A stretch of 47,785 nucleotides of DNA, taken from Pectinatus sp. Its GTDB lineage: Bacteria; Bacillota; Negativicutes; Selenomonadales; Selenomonadaceae. The notes beneath the pieces were generated by a model. The model had not been told where the DNA came from. It saw only the letters and a program-made list of their open reading frames with translations, and did no database searches. The stretch is taken from contig JAHHSQ010000006.1 of the NCBI GenBank assembly GCA_020025135.1, forward strand, positions 1-47,785, in the 5' to 3' direction. Positions 32,612 to 40,406 of this stretch are shown one piece after another. The position numbers were made by a program, and so were the translations under genes. Each line of letters opens with the position of its first letter. Position 1 is the first letter of the stretch.

Positions 32612-33466
32612 CTAAAATTGCCCCTCACAGGAGTTTTTTAACAATAACCACATAATGTCAGCATCTTCATCGTTGTCCAAATAATAATGTGGTCTGACAC
32701 CGACACTTTTAAATCCCATTTTTTTATCTACCTCATCGCCTAAGCGGTGAAATGTTCACGACAGGCCGTCACGCTATCGCAGTTCTCTGGAACTTCTCTG
32801 TGTTTCCACAAAGTACAGACTATATCTTTTCCGTTAGTATTACCTAAGACGGAGTAACTGCTTCCACACCCTTGTGTGTACTCCCCATGGGGATAGTCGT
32901 TGAACTTTCCTCTTCTCGAGGCTCAGCTGCTGATTGCCAATTTACAAGTATTTAGGTTTTAGCCATGTACCATCTGATTAATTTTTTCTGCTTTCGCCAC
33001 ATTGGCATCCGATTTTTTTCACATCCATGCGGTAGTTTAATCAGCTTTATGGTTTTCCAGCAATTCAGTTACTATTTACGCCCTTGCCAGTTTCCTGACA
33101 AGCTTACTAAACACCATTCAATAAAAGGCGGGCAGGTTCATTAGAAATGCGTACTTCCAAGGTAATGGCTTCTAATTGTTTCTGCCGAGCAAAAAGAAGC
33201 ATTTTTTCTAAGAGTTTTTTACCGATACCCTGACGCCGATATTCTGGCAAAACAGCGACATTCGTAATTTGCCCCTCATCAGCAACTATCCACATGCCAA
33301 TATAGGCAACAATTTTATCTTCCAACTGGGCAACTAAATAGTGCGCCGTTTGTTTGCTAGCTTCCTGCCAAAAAGTCTCCCTCGACCAAGGAATGGCAAA
33401 ACAACGCTCCTCTACCTGCGCGACCCCCTCAGCATCAGCTGCGCACATCTCTCTATATTCAAACAT
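32612..33466 (-). CDS. rimI: Ribosomal protein alanine N-acetyltransferase, split by a group I intron
   Basis: GNAT-family enzyme that acetylates the N-terminal Ala of ribosomal protein S18. Exon 1 (33466-33121) encodes residues 1-115 plus one base, including the acetyl-CoA loop VAVLPEYRRQGIGKKLL and EVRISNEPARLL. Exon 2 (32727-32612) encodes the rest, starting KKMGFKSVGVRPHYY, then a DADIMWLLL strand as in other RimI proteins. Joined, they give EPARLLYKKMGF and 153 residues, the normal length. Unspliced mRNA would stop after 119 codons within the intron and lose the last strand and helices. The start overlaps tsaB by 8 nt. The splice sites are deduced from protein continuity and intron rules. 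Confidence 0.87.
32728..33120 (-). ncRNA. Group I intron (IA-like, no homing endonuclease) in rimI
   Basis: 393 nt in rimI sense. The 5' exon ends in U and its TTTAT can pair with GTAAG (33107-33103) to form P1 with a U-G at the cleavage site; the last intron base is G. P2 is CTTGTCAG-GAAA-CTGGCAAG (33102-33083). TTGGCAATCAGCAGCTGAGCC (32940-32920) is the P/Q region; R is GTTCAACGACTA (32905-32894) and S AAGATATAGTC (32828-32818), whose GACTA/TAGTC form P7. Further hairpins include CTTTGTG-GAAA-CACAGAG (32813-32796) after P7. TTTA next to the guide sequence can pair with TAAA of exon 2 as P10. No ORF is inside, so mobility would need help from elsewhere. Confidence 0.88.
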
Positions 33467-34154
33467 TCTGTTGTTTCCTTTCCCACAACTCCTCTGCTTC
33501 CGAGCGCCGTATATAGAGCGGTTCTACATTCATGACATCGGCAATTTCACCTTGGCGCCATTTCTCCCAAGCTGCAAAAGCGACATTGGCAGCACGTGGC
33601 ATAATAAGATGTGGCTGAGCCAAATTCCCACCTGCTGGAAATTTAGCTCCTTTTTTTTGGGCAATATCTCCAGTATAAACCAAAGGATGCCCCCAGTTCT
33701 CACAAATTGCCCAAGCCTCTTCCAAAGCCAGCACCCGTAATGGTAATTTATGTTGCACTTTGCCATTCTCAAAACCAGTAATGGCAAAATAAACATTTCC
33801 TTTCTGAGCATCGATAAAAGTAGCGGTATCCACCTCTGGCAAGCAACAATAGTATGCCAAAACAGTCGCTATATCCACAGCAATTAACGGCAATTTTAAA
33901 GCATATGCCATCATTTTTGCCGTAGCTAAACCAATGCGTAACCCCGTAAAAGAACCCGGACCAATATCAACTGCTATAGCTGTCAAATCTTTTTTCTGAC
34001 ATTGAGCCACCTGCATAGCCATCTCTAAATGTTCCAGCAAAACTTCTGACTGGGGACGTTTTAACTGCATGGTCACCTCTGCGAGCAAACGGTCTTCTGC
34101 CGCTACTGCCACACTCGACACGGTAGTGGCTGATTCTATCGCCAAGATTGGCAT
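33459..34154 (-). CDS. tsaB: tRNA threonylcarbamoyladenosine biosynthesis protein TsaB
   Basis: A 231-residue ASKHA-fold protein that with TsaD and TsaE makes the essential t6A base at position 37 of ANN-decoding tRNAs. LAIESATTVSSVAV, AVDIGPGSFTGLRIGLATAK and FIDAQKGNVYFA are family blocks. It overlaps tsaE by 19 nt upstream and rimI by 8 nt downstream, the classic tsaE-tsaB-rimI order of Firmicutes. Confidence 0.95.
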   Translation of the reverse strand: MPILAIESATTVSSVAVAAEDRLLAEVTMQLKRPQSEVLLEHLEMAMQVAQCQKKDLTAIAVDIGPGSFTGLRIGLATAKMMAYALKLPLIAVDIATVLAYYCCLPEVDTATFIDAQKGNVYFAITGFENGKVQHKLPLRVLALEEAWAICENWGHPLVYTGDIAQKKGAKFPAGGNLAQPHLIMPRAANVAFAAWEKWRQGEIADVMNVEPLYIRRSEAEELWERKQQNV

Positions 34155-34615
34155 TGTCTTTCTACCTCCTCAAAAATAGCCCGATATTTTTCTCCTACTA
34201 AACTAATGGTCAAATTTCTCTTGCTTTCTCCCACTTTTTCTATCTTCACCCTAATAGCCTCCTCTGGCATTGCTTCTGGAAATTTATCTGGCCATTCGAT
34301 GATAACAATATCTCCATCTTCATCAGCATATTCATAAAAACCAATTTCAGCTAAATCGTCTTCACAATTTAATCTGTATAAATCAAAGTGTAAGATGGTG
34401 GTATCTGCCTGATAAATATTCAATAAATTAAAAGTGGGGCTATGGGCTGCCGTACAATGCAAACTCTCGGCAATCGCCTTAGTTAAAGCAGTTTTTCCTG
34501 CTCCTAAATCTCCCTCTAACAACAAGGTAAGTCCTCTCTTACCCACTTGCGCGAAGATAGCACCTAAGGCATTCATTCTAGGTAAACCATCAATTAATAC
34601 TTGGAATTGTACCAA
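34136..34615 (-). CDS. tsaE: tRNA threonylcarbamoyladenosine biosynthesis ATPase TsaE
   Basis: A 159-residue small ATPase that drives turnover of the TsaBD complex in t6A synthesis. Walker A is GDLGAGKT (35-42), followed by SPTFNLLNIY, LHFDLYRL and VIIEWPDKF, all typical. The start is TTG at 34615 with GGAGG six bases ahead. It heads the six-gene cluster down to queA; a -10 like TATAAT (34736-34731) lies about 115 bp upstream. Confidence 0.95.
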   Translation of the reverse strand: MVQFQVLIDGLPRMNALGAIFAQVGKRGLTLLLEGDLGAGKTALTKAIAESLHCTAAHSPTFNLLNIYQADTTILHFDLYRLNCEDDLAEIGFYEYADEDGDIVIIEWPDKFPEAMPEEAIRVKIEKVGESKRNLTISLVGEKYRAIFEEVERQCQSWR

Positions 34616-34984
34616 AATTATCCTCCGTTCTCATTTTTTAATCTTTCACTAAGAACAACTACACCGCTAACAGAATAAATTACCACTAGAAAACAGTGTC
34701 TACACTATCTCATAAAATCGCGTATATTATATTATAGTACAAAGAAATACCACGCAACACAAGAAATTTAGCGCAAAATAATGAATAAACTACTTTTCTC
34801 TAATGGTCATAAAATATTATTATTTAACAAATATAATCAAATTATCTTCCTTAAATACCTCTAGAACAGCAATATTTTTTCCCATCTGACAACTGTATCT
34901 CTCTAAAAAATTTTTCATTTTCCTACTAATTAATTATGTACTATTAAAAAACCACTCTGCTCCTTTTATTAATCATGTACTAAT
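34616..34984. other. AT-rich gap between tsaE and the aminotransferase leader
   Basis: About 370 bp of very AT-rich DNA. A minus-strand TATAAT (34736-34731) is the likely tsaE promoter. No ORF, RNA gene or repeat is convincing. Confidence 0.4.
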
Positions 34985-35024
34985 GGCAAGTTCTCTTGCC
35001 AAATTGAATATTCTATTATACAAT
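34985..35024 (+). promoter_or_regulatory. Aminotransferase promoter with an overlapping palindrome
   Basis: TTGCCA (34996-35001), 17 bases, TACAAT (35019-35024). The -35 box is the right half of a perfect palindrome, GGCAAG-TTCT-CTTGCC (34985-35000), a likely repressor or activator site. Confidence 0.55.
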
Positions 35025-35030
35025 TTATGT

Positions 35031-35199
35031 GTACAATTGTCTTTATCTAGGCCGAAAAAGGCTGATAAAGTTCGGCTAAAATTATCGCCAAATTAGTATG
35101 TGGATTAGCTATCCAGCGGAAAATGGTTAGAGCCATTTTTCGGAAAGGCTGTTATCACTAACAGCAGCCACTACATATTTCGTATTGGGGGAATAAATC
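35031..35199 (+). promoter_or_regulatory. Structured leader of the aminotransferase gene, possible riboswitch
   Basis: Three hairpins lie in about 170 nt: CTTTATC/GATAAAG enclosing AGGCC-type pairing (35041-35070), CGGAAAATGG/CCATTTTTCGG (about 35117-35143), and GCTGTTA-TCAC-TAACAGC (35148-35165), which sits close to the ribosome site GGGGG. The first stem has a purine-rich loop. It resembles a metabolite-sensing leader, but I cannot place it in a known class; no T-box GGTGG motif is present. Confidence 0.4.
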
Positions 35200-36444
35200 T
35201 TGACCACAAGTATGGCCGCTTCTCATTCTGTTGGCAAATTAGCCAAGGACGTTATTTTTGGTGCTAGCGCTGCTTGTAAGGAAGCAATAAAAAAGTACGG
35301 CAGTGACAAAGTAACCAATGCTACCATCGGCAGCATTATGAACGATGACGGCACTATCGCCTGCATCCCTGTTGTAGAACACCTTTTGAGAAATTTGCCG
35401 ATAGGCGATTTGATATCATATGCACCTATTTCTGGTGTTCCAGCTTATTTAGATGCCGTAACAGATGTTGTTTTCGGACAATATCGTCCAGAAGGTTACA
35501 CCGCTGCTGTAGCGACAGCTGGTGGCACCGGAGCTCTACATCATACGATTTGGAATTATACTGAACAAGGCGATAGTGTGCTTACTGCTAACTGGTATTG
35601 GGGCCCTTACAATATGCTCTGTCGCGAAGTTGGCCGTCAGTTAGAAACATTTGAACTTTTCGATGCCCAAAAGCAATTTAACTTAGCCGATTTTTCTAAT
35701 AAATTCACCCAAATTCTTTCCAAACAAGATTCGATTTTAGTTATCTTAAATACACCCGCTCACAATCCAACTGGCTATAGCCTTTCTGATGCCGATTGGC
35801 AAGGTGTTCTAGACATCTGCAAAGAAGCAGCTAAGAAAACCCAGAAAAAAATAACCCTTTTAGTCGATGTCGCTTATATAGATTTTGCTGGAGAAGCTAC
35901 GGAAACACGCCGTTTCATGAAAAACTTCTCTAACCTACCAGACAATATTTTAACCGTCTTTGCCTTTAGTATGTCCAAAGGATACACCGTTTACGGTCAA
36001 CGTTGCGGAGCTATGGTTGGTCTTTCCGCTTCCTCCGCTGTTATTCAAGAATTTGCCGACATCAATAAATATACTAGTCGTGCTACTTGGTCTAACATCA
36101 ATCACGGCGCGATGGAGGTTTTAATAGCTATTCATCGTGACCAAAAATTAGCTAAGCAATTTCGCCAAGAACAAGATACACTCTACCAAATGATAAAAAA
36201 ACGTGGCGCTATCTTCATGGAAGAAGCGAAAGCTTGCGACCTAAACGCCCTTCCTTACAAGGCAGGTTTCTTCCTCTCTATTCCATCAACTAATTCCGCA
36301 GCTGTATGCGATGCTCTGCACGAAGATTTAATCTACGCCGTACCATTAAAAGCTGGCGTGCGTATTGCTGCTTGTGCTGTTTCCGCAACTAAAATGCATG
36401 GTATAGCGGCAAAAATTAAAAAGGCCTTAGAAAAAGTAGAATAA
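35200..36444 (+). CDS. Class I/II pyridoxal-phosphate aminotransferase
   Basis: A 414-residue fold-type I aminotransferase of the aspartate/aromatic group. ATAGGTGALHHTIW is the phosphate-binding loop, ILNTPAHNPTGYSLS has the substrate-binding Asn, VDVAYIDFAG holds the Asp-x-x-Tyr pair contacting PLP, and FSMSKGYTVYGQRCG carries the Schiff-base Lys. The start is TTG at 35200, eight bases after GGGGG; an ATG at 35212 has no ribosome site. It is a single gene with a regulated-looking leader and its own terminator. Amino-acid specificity is unknown. Confidence 0.87.
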   Translation: MTTSMAASHSVGKLAKDVIFGASAACKEAIKKYGSDKVTNATIGSIMNDDGTIACIPVVEHLLRNLPIGDLISYAPISGVPAYLDAVTDVVFGQYRPEGYTAAVATAGGTGALHHTIWNYTEQGDSVLTANWYWGPYNMLCREVGRQLETFELFDAQKQFNLADFSNKFTQILSKQDSILVILNTPAHNPTGYSLSDADWQGVLDICKEAAKKTQKKITLLVDVAYIDFAGEATETRRFMKNFSNLPDNILTVFAFSMSKGYTVYGQRCGAMVGLSASSAVIQEFADINKYTSRATWSNINHGAMEVLIAIHRDQKLAKQFRQEQDTLYQMIKKRGAIFMEEAKACDLNALPYKAGFFLSIPSTNSAAVCDALHEDLIYAVPLKAGVRIAACAVSATKMHGIAAKIKKALEKVE

Positions 36445-36463
36445 TTTTAATAACTAAAATTAT

Positions 36464-36496
36464 AAAAATCCCTCGTGCAATGCGAGGGATTTTTTA
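36464..36496 (+). terminator. Aminotransferase terminator
   Basis: AAAATCCCTCG and CGAGGGATTTT stem, seven-base loop, run of T. Confidence 0.85.
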
Positions 36497-36745
36497 TTTA
36501 AATTTTTATTCTAACTGTTAAGTTAGTTCATTTTTACAACTATTTCTCTGCTAAATTGTCTTTTTTTCTCTCCGAAAAGGTAAAAAATACCCCTCAATGA
36601 CATTTTTTTTATTTTCTATAAAGTGGCGAAATTTTTTTACTGTTGCAGTTAACTTTTCCCTATTTAACAGTGTTTTTCCCGCTAGTTGTATAGATATAAT
36701 TATCAAAAAATTGCAATTTTTTAGCGATGATTAAAAATTTTACGA
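36497..36745. other. AT-rich gap upstream of the peptide transporter promoter
   Basis: 250 bp with long T runs and no convincing gene or RNA; nothing recognised. Confidence 0.4.
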
Positions 36746-36820
36746 TTGATTTTTCTATAAATACAAGTATAATAAATACAGTAGTTTTTTTTGTAACATT
36801 GAGAATATTTTCTTCTCAAT
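36746..36820 (+). promoter_or_regulatory. Peptide transporter promoter and leader stem-loop
   Basis: TTGATT (36746-36751), 16 bases, TATAAT (36768-36773). Some 20 bases after the expected start lies a perfect 8-bp stem, ATTGAGAA (36798-36805) and TTCTCAAT (36813-36820). The leader to the ATG is about 160 nt. Confidence 0.5.
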
Positions 36821-36940
36821 TTAACAAACTTTCCTGTAATATCGGATAATTTAAATATTTTTATCCTTCGCCGTGGCATTTTATTTACTACAGCGATTTT
36901 CATAAAAATAAAATCAAAAGTAAGGAGAGTGTCACACACG

Positions 36941-38392
36941 ATGCCCGCAACTAAAGTAAATCAATCAAAAGCATTTCGCATGTTATTCTTTCTAGAATTT
37001 TGGGAGCGTTTTGGTTACTATGGCCTGCAAGCAGTTCTAGCTTCTTTCTTTGTTAAAAGTTTAGGGATGTCTGATGCGGAATCATTCGTCGTTTTCGGAG
37101 CGTTTAGCGCCATGGTTTACGGCTATGTATCTATCGGTGGTTATATCGGGGACAAAGTTCTCGGTACTCAGCGCACTATCCTTCTTGGTACAGTGACCCT
37201 GACTATCGGTTATGTTCTTATGGCCTTTGCTCACAGCAATAAAATGGCCGTCTTTTACAGCTTAGCTATTATCGCCTGCGGTAATGGTATCTTCAAGGCT
37301 AACCCAGCTAGTCTATTGTCTAAATTGTATGAAAATGATGCTCAACGCTTAGATAGTGCTTTCACCATGTATTACATGTCTGTAAACATTGGTTCTTTTA
37401 TTTCTACTATTCTAGTTCCTATTATCGGTGGTAGCTACGGTCTTTCCGCTGGTTTCGCTATTTGTGCTATTGGTCTTATTATCGCCGTCTTTAACTTCGT
37501 CTGCTTCCGTCATTTGGTAAAAGGTCTGGATTCACCTGCAGGTAATGAACCACTGTCCATTCCTAAGCTCCTCATCACCATTGCCGGCATCATTATCATG
37601 GTTATCGCTTCTGCTTGGATGTTGACTCACCTGCTCGTCGCTCATTGGTTATTAGGTATTATCGGTGCAGTAGTTTTCTTTATTTTCTTTAAATTAATCT
37701 TTGAATCCAAGGGCGTACAGCGCGGTAAAATGATTGTTGCCTTAGTTCTCATTTTAGAAGCTATTGCTTTCTTTACCCTCTACCAGCAGATGCCAACTTC
37801 TTTGAACTTCTTCGCTATTAAAAACGTAGATAGAAATGTCTTGGGTTTACATATCGCTGACCCTCAGATTTTCCAAGCTCTCAATCCATTCTGGATAATG
37901 ATAGCTAGTCCGATTTTAGCATGGCTTTACAATCACTTTGGTGACCGTGGAACAGATTTATCCATGCCAGCTAAATTTACTCTCGGTATGTTACTCTGTG
38001 CCATCAGCTTCTTTGTTGTCGCTATTTCCGGTCGTTTTGCCGATTCTCATGGCCTAGTTTCTGCTTGGTGGCTCATTATCTCCTACCTCTTCCAGAGCCT
38101 AGGCGAACTCTTAATCAGCGGTTTGGGACTATCCATGATTTCTAAGCTAGTTCCACCTAACGTGCTTGGCTTCTTGATGGGGGCATGGTTCCTCACTTCT
38201 TCCATTGCCGCCGTCTTAGGGGGCTGGGTTGCTCAATTTACCTCCGTGCCAAGTAATATCGTTGACCCACTCGAAACTTTGCCAGTATACACTCATGTAT
38301 TTATGAATATCGGTATCTGTACCAGTGTTCTCACAGTAATCATGTTTGTAACTATTCCTTGGTTAAAGCACAGAATTGATGCCAAAGAATAA
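36941..38392 (+). CDS. POT/PTR2 family proton-dependent oligopeptide transporter
   Basis: Imports di- and tripeptides with protons. A 483-residue protein with about 14 helices. FLEFWERFGYYGLQAVL contains the ExxER proton-coupling motif of helix 1, and FTMYYMSVNIGSFIS is the second PTR2 signature. The ATG at 36941 is taken although AAGGAG is 13 bases upstream; an in-frame GTG at 36929 is too near that site. Single gene with own promoter and terminator, fitting an amino-acid-fermenting lifestyle together with the permeases and symporter nearby. Confidence 0.93.
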   Translation: MPATKVNQSKAFRMLFFLEFWERFGYYGLQAVLASFFVKSLGMSDAESFVVFGAFSAMVYGYVSIGGYIGDKVLGTQRTILLGTVTLTIGYVLMAFAHSNKMAVFYSLAIIACGNGIFKANPASLLSKLYENDAQRLDSAFTMYYMSVNIGSFISTILVPIIGGSYGLSAGFAICAIGLIIAVFNFVCFRHLVKGLDSPAGNEPLSIPKLLITIAGIIIMVIASAWMLTHLLVAHWLLGIIGAVVFFIFFKLIFESKGVQRGKMIVALVLILEAIAFFTLYQQMPTSLNFFAIKNVDRNVLGLHIADPQIFQALNPFWIMIASPILAWLYNHFGDRGTDLSMPAKFTLGMLLCAISFFVVAISGRFADSHGLVSAWWLIISYLFQSLGELLISGLGLSMISKLVPPNVLGFLMGAWFLTSSIAAVLGGWVAQFTSVPSNIVDPLETLPVYTHVFMNIGICTSVLTVIMFVTIPWLKHRIDAKE

Positions 38393-38405
38393 AATATATT
38401 CCTTT

Positions 38406-38440
38406 AAAAAAGGGCTTGGAATAATTCCAAGCCTTTTTTT
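38406..38440. terminator. Terminator after the peptide transporter
   Basis: AAAAAAGG-CTTGGAA and TTCCAAG-CCTTTTTT form a long stem with a TAA loop; it also serves the convergent unknown gene. Confidence 0.85.
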
Positions 38441-39122
38441 ATGCCTCTGCCTCAATACGTGCGCGCAATTTTTGTAACTCTATCGGTAAATAGGCGGTAA
38501 TTTTTTCTGTCAAGGTAGCTAAATCCGACGCATCAAAAAGATAACTTATCTCTGGTATATCATGAAAGCGTTTTTCGGCAAAAAATTCATCTCTATAAAC
38601 ATTGTAATAGATGACAAAATTGCTATGACTAGCAAAATCACTATAGTCAAAAATAATATACGAGCCATTGATAATGCGTTGCGGTGTATGAGGCGTGATA
38701 AAAAGCTGAAAACCAAACATCGTCGGTGGCAACAGCTCTTCATACTGCCACTCTAAAATTCCCTTGTGTCGCAAAATCACACTGATTTGTGCTGGTTGAA
38801 AATGCTCTAGACCATCTAACAAAGAAAACAATCTTTCCTGCAGAACAGAGGTAAAATCTGCCAACTTTTCCTTGATAAATTCAATTACACAAAAATCCAA
38901 CAAGCCAATACTCAATTGTAGTTTGTATTCCATTGTTTCTTCATGATAATAAGCCAGCACGCGACGGTGCATCGCTCCATTTGTATAAGAAAAGATTGGA
39001 ATTCTATCCGCCACTTTGCCCTCTAAAAGTTGCAATGAAAAATTACCAATTTGTGCTGGTAAACTACTCCAATAAGGGCAGGTAGAAATTTCTTCTTCCA
39101 CCTGTTTTTCTCCATCTGACAC
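38439..39122 (-). CDS. Conserved-looking protein of unknown function
   Basis: A soluble protein of 227 residues from a GTG at 39122 (GGGGG 12 bases ahead); the frame also opens at a TTG (39146) that lacks a ribosome site. No signal peptide or membrane helix. It is rich in beta-type segments with aromatic residues (FQLFITPHTPQRIINGSYIIFDYSD) and ends in a helix with a predicted amphipathic pattern. I recognise no motif. It lies 40 bp after maf on the same strand, so it is probably co-transcribed with it. Confidence 0.65.
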   Translation of the reverse strand: MSDGEKQVEEEISTCPYWSSLPAQIGNFSLQLLEGKVADRIPIFSYTNGAMHRRVLAYYHEETMEYKLQLSIGLLDFCVIEFIKEKLADFTSVLQERLFSLLDGLEHFQPAQISVILRHKGILEWQYEELLPPTMFGFQLFITPHTPQRIINGSYIIFDYSDFASHSNFVIYYNVYRDEFFAEKRFHDIPEISYLFDASDLATLTEKITAYLPIELQKLRARIEAEA

Positions 39123-39165
39123 TGCTAAAATTCGCCCCCTTTTCAATTTTTTATGTAGCTTCTAT

Positions 39166-39723
39166 TTAGAATGGATAACACAATTGCTTTGCCAAGCAGT
39201 TCAACTCATAAAGTGGTAGACCAACGACATTGCTGTATGAACCACTGATTTTCGTCACAAAAACAGCCCCTCGCCCTTGGATAGCATAAGCTCCTGCTTT
39301 ACCAAATGGCTCGCCACTGTTCAAATAATCTTCTATATCTTTTTCTGTCAGCGCTGCAAAAGTAACTTTTGTTTCCACGTCCTTACTCAAAAATTGTCCC
39401 CAATAGGAAACAGCCACACCAGTAAAAACAGAATGTTCCTGCCCAGATAAGCTAACTAGCATCTCTTTCGCCATCTGGCGATTATGGGGCTTGCCAAAAA
39501 TTTTTCCCTTCAAGGCGACCACTGTATCTGCGCCAATAACCAATGCTTCCGGATGTTGTAAAGCAATAGTTGTGGCCTTCCGACGAGCATTTTCCACTAC
39601 CAATTCTTGTGGTGGAAGCTCCCCCGTCAATTCTTCTGCCAAACTGTCCGCAACAACAAATTGCCAACCAATCTGCTCCAAAAGCTCCTTTCGACGCGGT
39701 GATTTAGAAGCCAAGATAATCAA
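39166..39723 (-). CDS. maf: Maf-like nucleoside triphosphate pyrophosphatase
   Basis: Hydrolyses non-canonical or pyrimidine nucleoside triphosphates to monophosphates. A 185-residue protein with SKSPRRKELLEQIG at the N-terminus, VIGADTVVALKGKIFGKP, and EPFGKAGAYAIQGRGAVFV with ISGSYSNVVGLPLYEL, all Maf hallmarks (dTTP/UTP-type subgroup likely). Start chosen as TTG at 39723, eight bases after AAGGAG; an upstream GTG at 39732 overlaps that site. Confidence 0.94.
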   Translation of the reverse strand: MIILASKSPRRKELLEQIGWQFVVADSLAEELTGELPPQELVVENARRKATTIALQHPEALVIGADTVVALKGKIFGKPHNRQMAKEMLVSLSGQEHSVFTGVAVSYWGQFLSKDVETKVTFAALTEKDIEDYLNSGEPFGKAGAYAIQGRGAVFVTKISGSYSNVVGLPLYELNCLAKQLCYPF

Positions 39724-40016
39724 TGCTGTCACTCCTTCGCCAATTTATACTTTGCCTAACATATTTTTAAATAGATTTTTCCTCCTGAAATACCGCCTCA
39801 AAGACTGTAGCTGAGATAAATTTTCCATTGGAAAATATGCAGTTATTACCGCTTGATGTTATAATATAATTGTTTGTTGTAGGCTTAAAATGCCTTCTAT
39901 TCTCTAAAAATAGGCTACCTAAAAATATAATTTATATTGCTCATTCTAGTGGCAATTCTTCCTTCTATACTATTATAAAATTTGCCAATTAAAAAGCAAA
40001 TTTTCGAGGTGATATT

Positions 40017-40394
40017 TTGCAAAAAAGCCCTGATAAAATGCCTTTGACTTGTGCTGTCTGCCACATTCATGATGCCAATGTCAAAGATGCACAAAAAATT
40101 CTTTCCAATACTGATTATCTCAATAATATGGCCAGTACTTTTAAATTACTCAGTGACCCTACTCGCCTCAAAATACTGATTTCTTTAAGTAAACACGAAA
40201 TGTGCGTCTGTGATATTGCGGCCACATTACAAATGACACACTCGGCCATATCTCACCAACTAAGTCTTCTGCGTCACGCGCGTTTAGTAAAATACAGACG
40301 TCTGGGAAAAGAAGTCTGGTATTCGCTAGACGACCAACATGTCGTCACTCTCATCAATCAATGTCTGCAACATATTGCCCATATTTCGGAATAG
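40017..40394 (+). CDS. ArsR/SmtB-family metal-sensing repressor
   Basis: A 125-residue winged-helix repressor that leaves DNA on binding metal. The recognition part is CDIAATLQMTHSAISHQLSLLR. It carries both known metal-site types: CVC in helix 3 (Cys63, Cys65) with Cys12/Cys15 in the N-terminal arm, as in CadC, and the helix-5 motif Asp106-x-His108...His119-x-x-His122, as in SmtB/CzrA. A soft metal such as Cd, Pb or Zn is therefore likely. The TTG start at 40017 has GAGGTG five bases ahead. No efflux gene adjoins it; an NlpC/P60 gene follows 12 bp later. Confidence 0.9.
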   Translation: MQKSPDKMPLTCAVCHIHDANVKDAQKILSNTDYLNNMASTFKLLSDPTRLKILISLSKHEMCVCDIAATLQMTHSAISHQLSLLRHARLVKYRRLGKEVWYSLDDQHVVTLINQCLQHIAHISE

Positions 40395-40406
40395 AGGTGC
40401 CTTGTC

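Noticed and set aside
32728..33120. Group II intron or transposon remnant in rimI
   Set aside because: No group II domain V or GUGYG start, no transposase, no terminal inverted repeats or target duplication; the R/S pair is specific to group I introns.
33107..33466. RimI as a simple 119-residue truncated gene or pseudogene
   Set aside because: The missing C-terminus is intact in the right place, and the insert has group I intron core elements and in-frame junctions.
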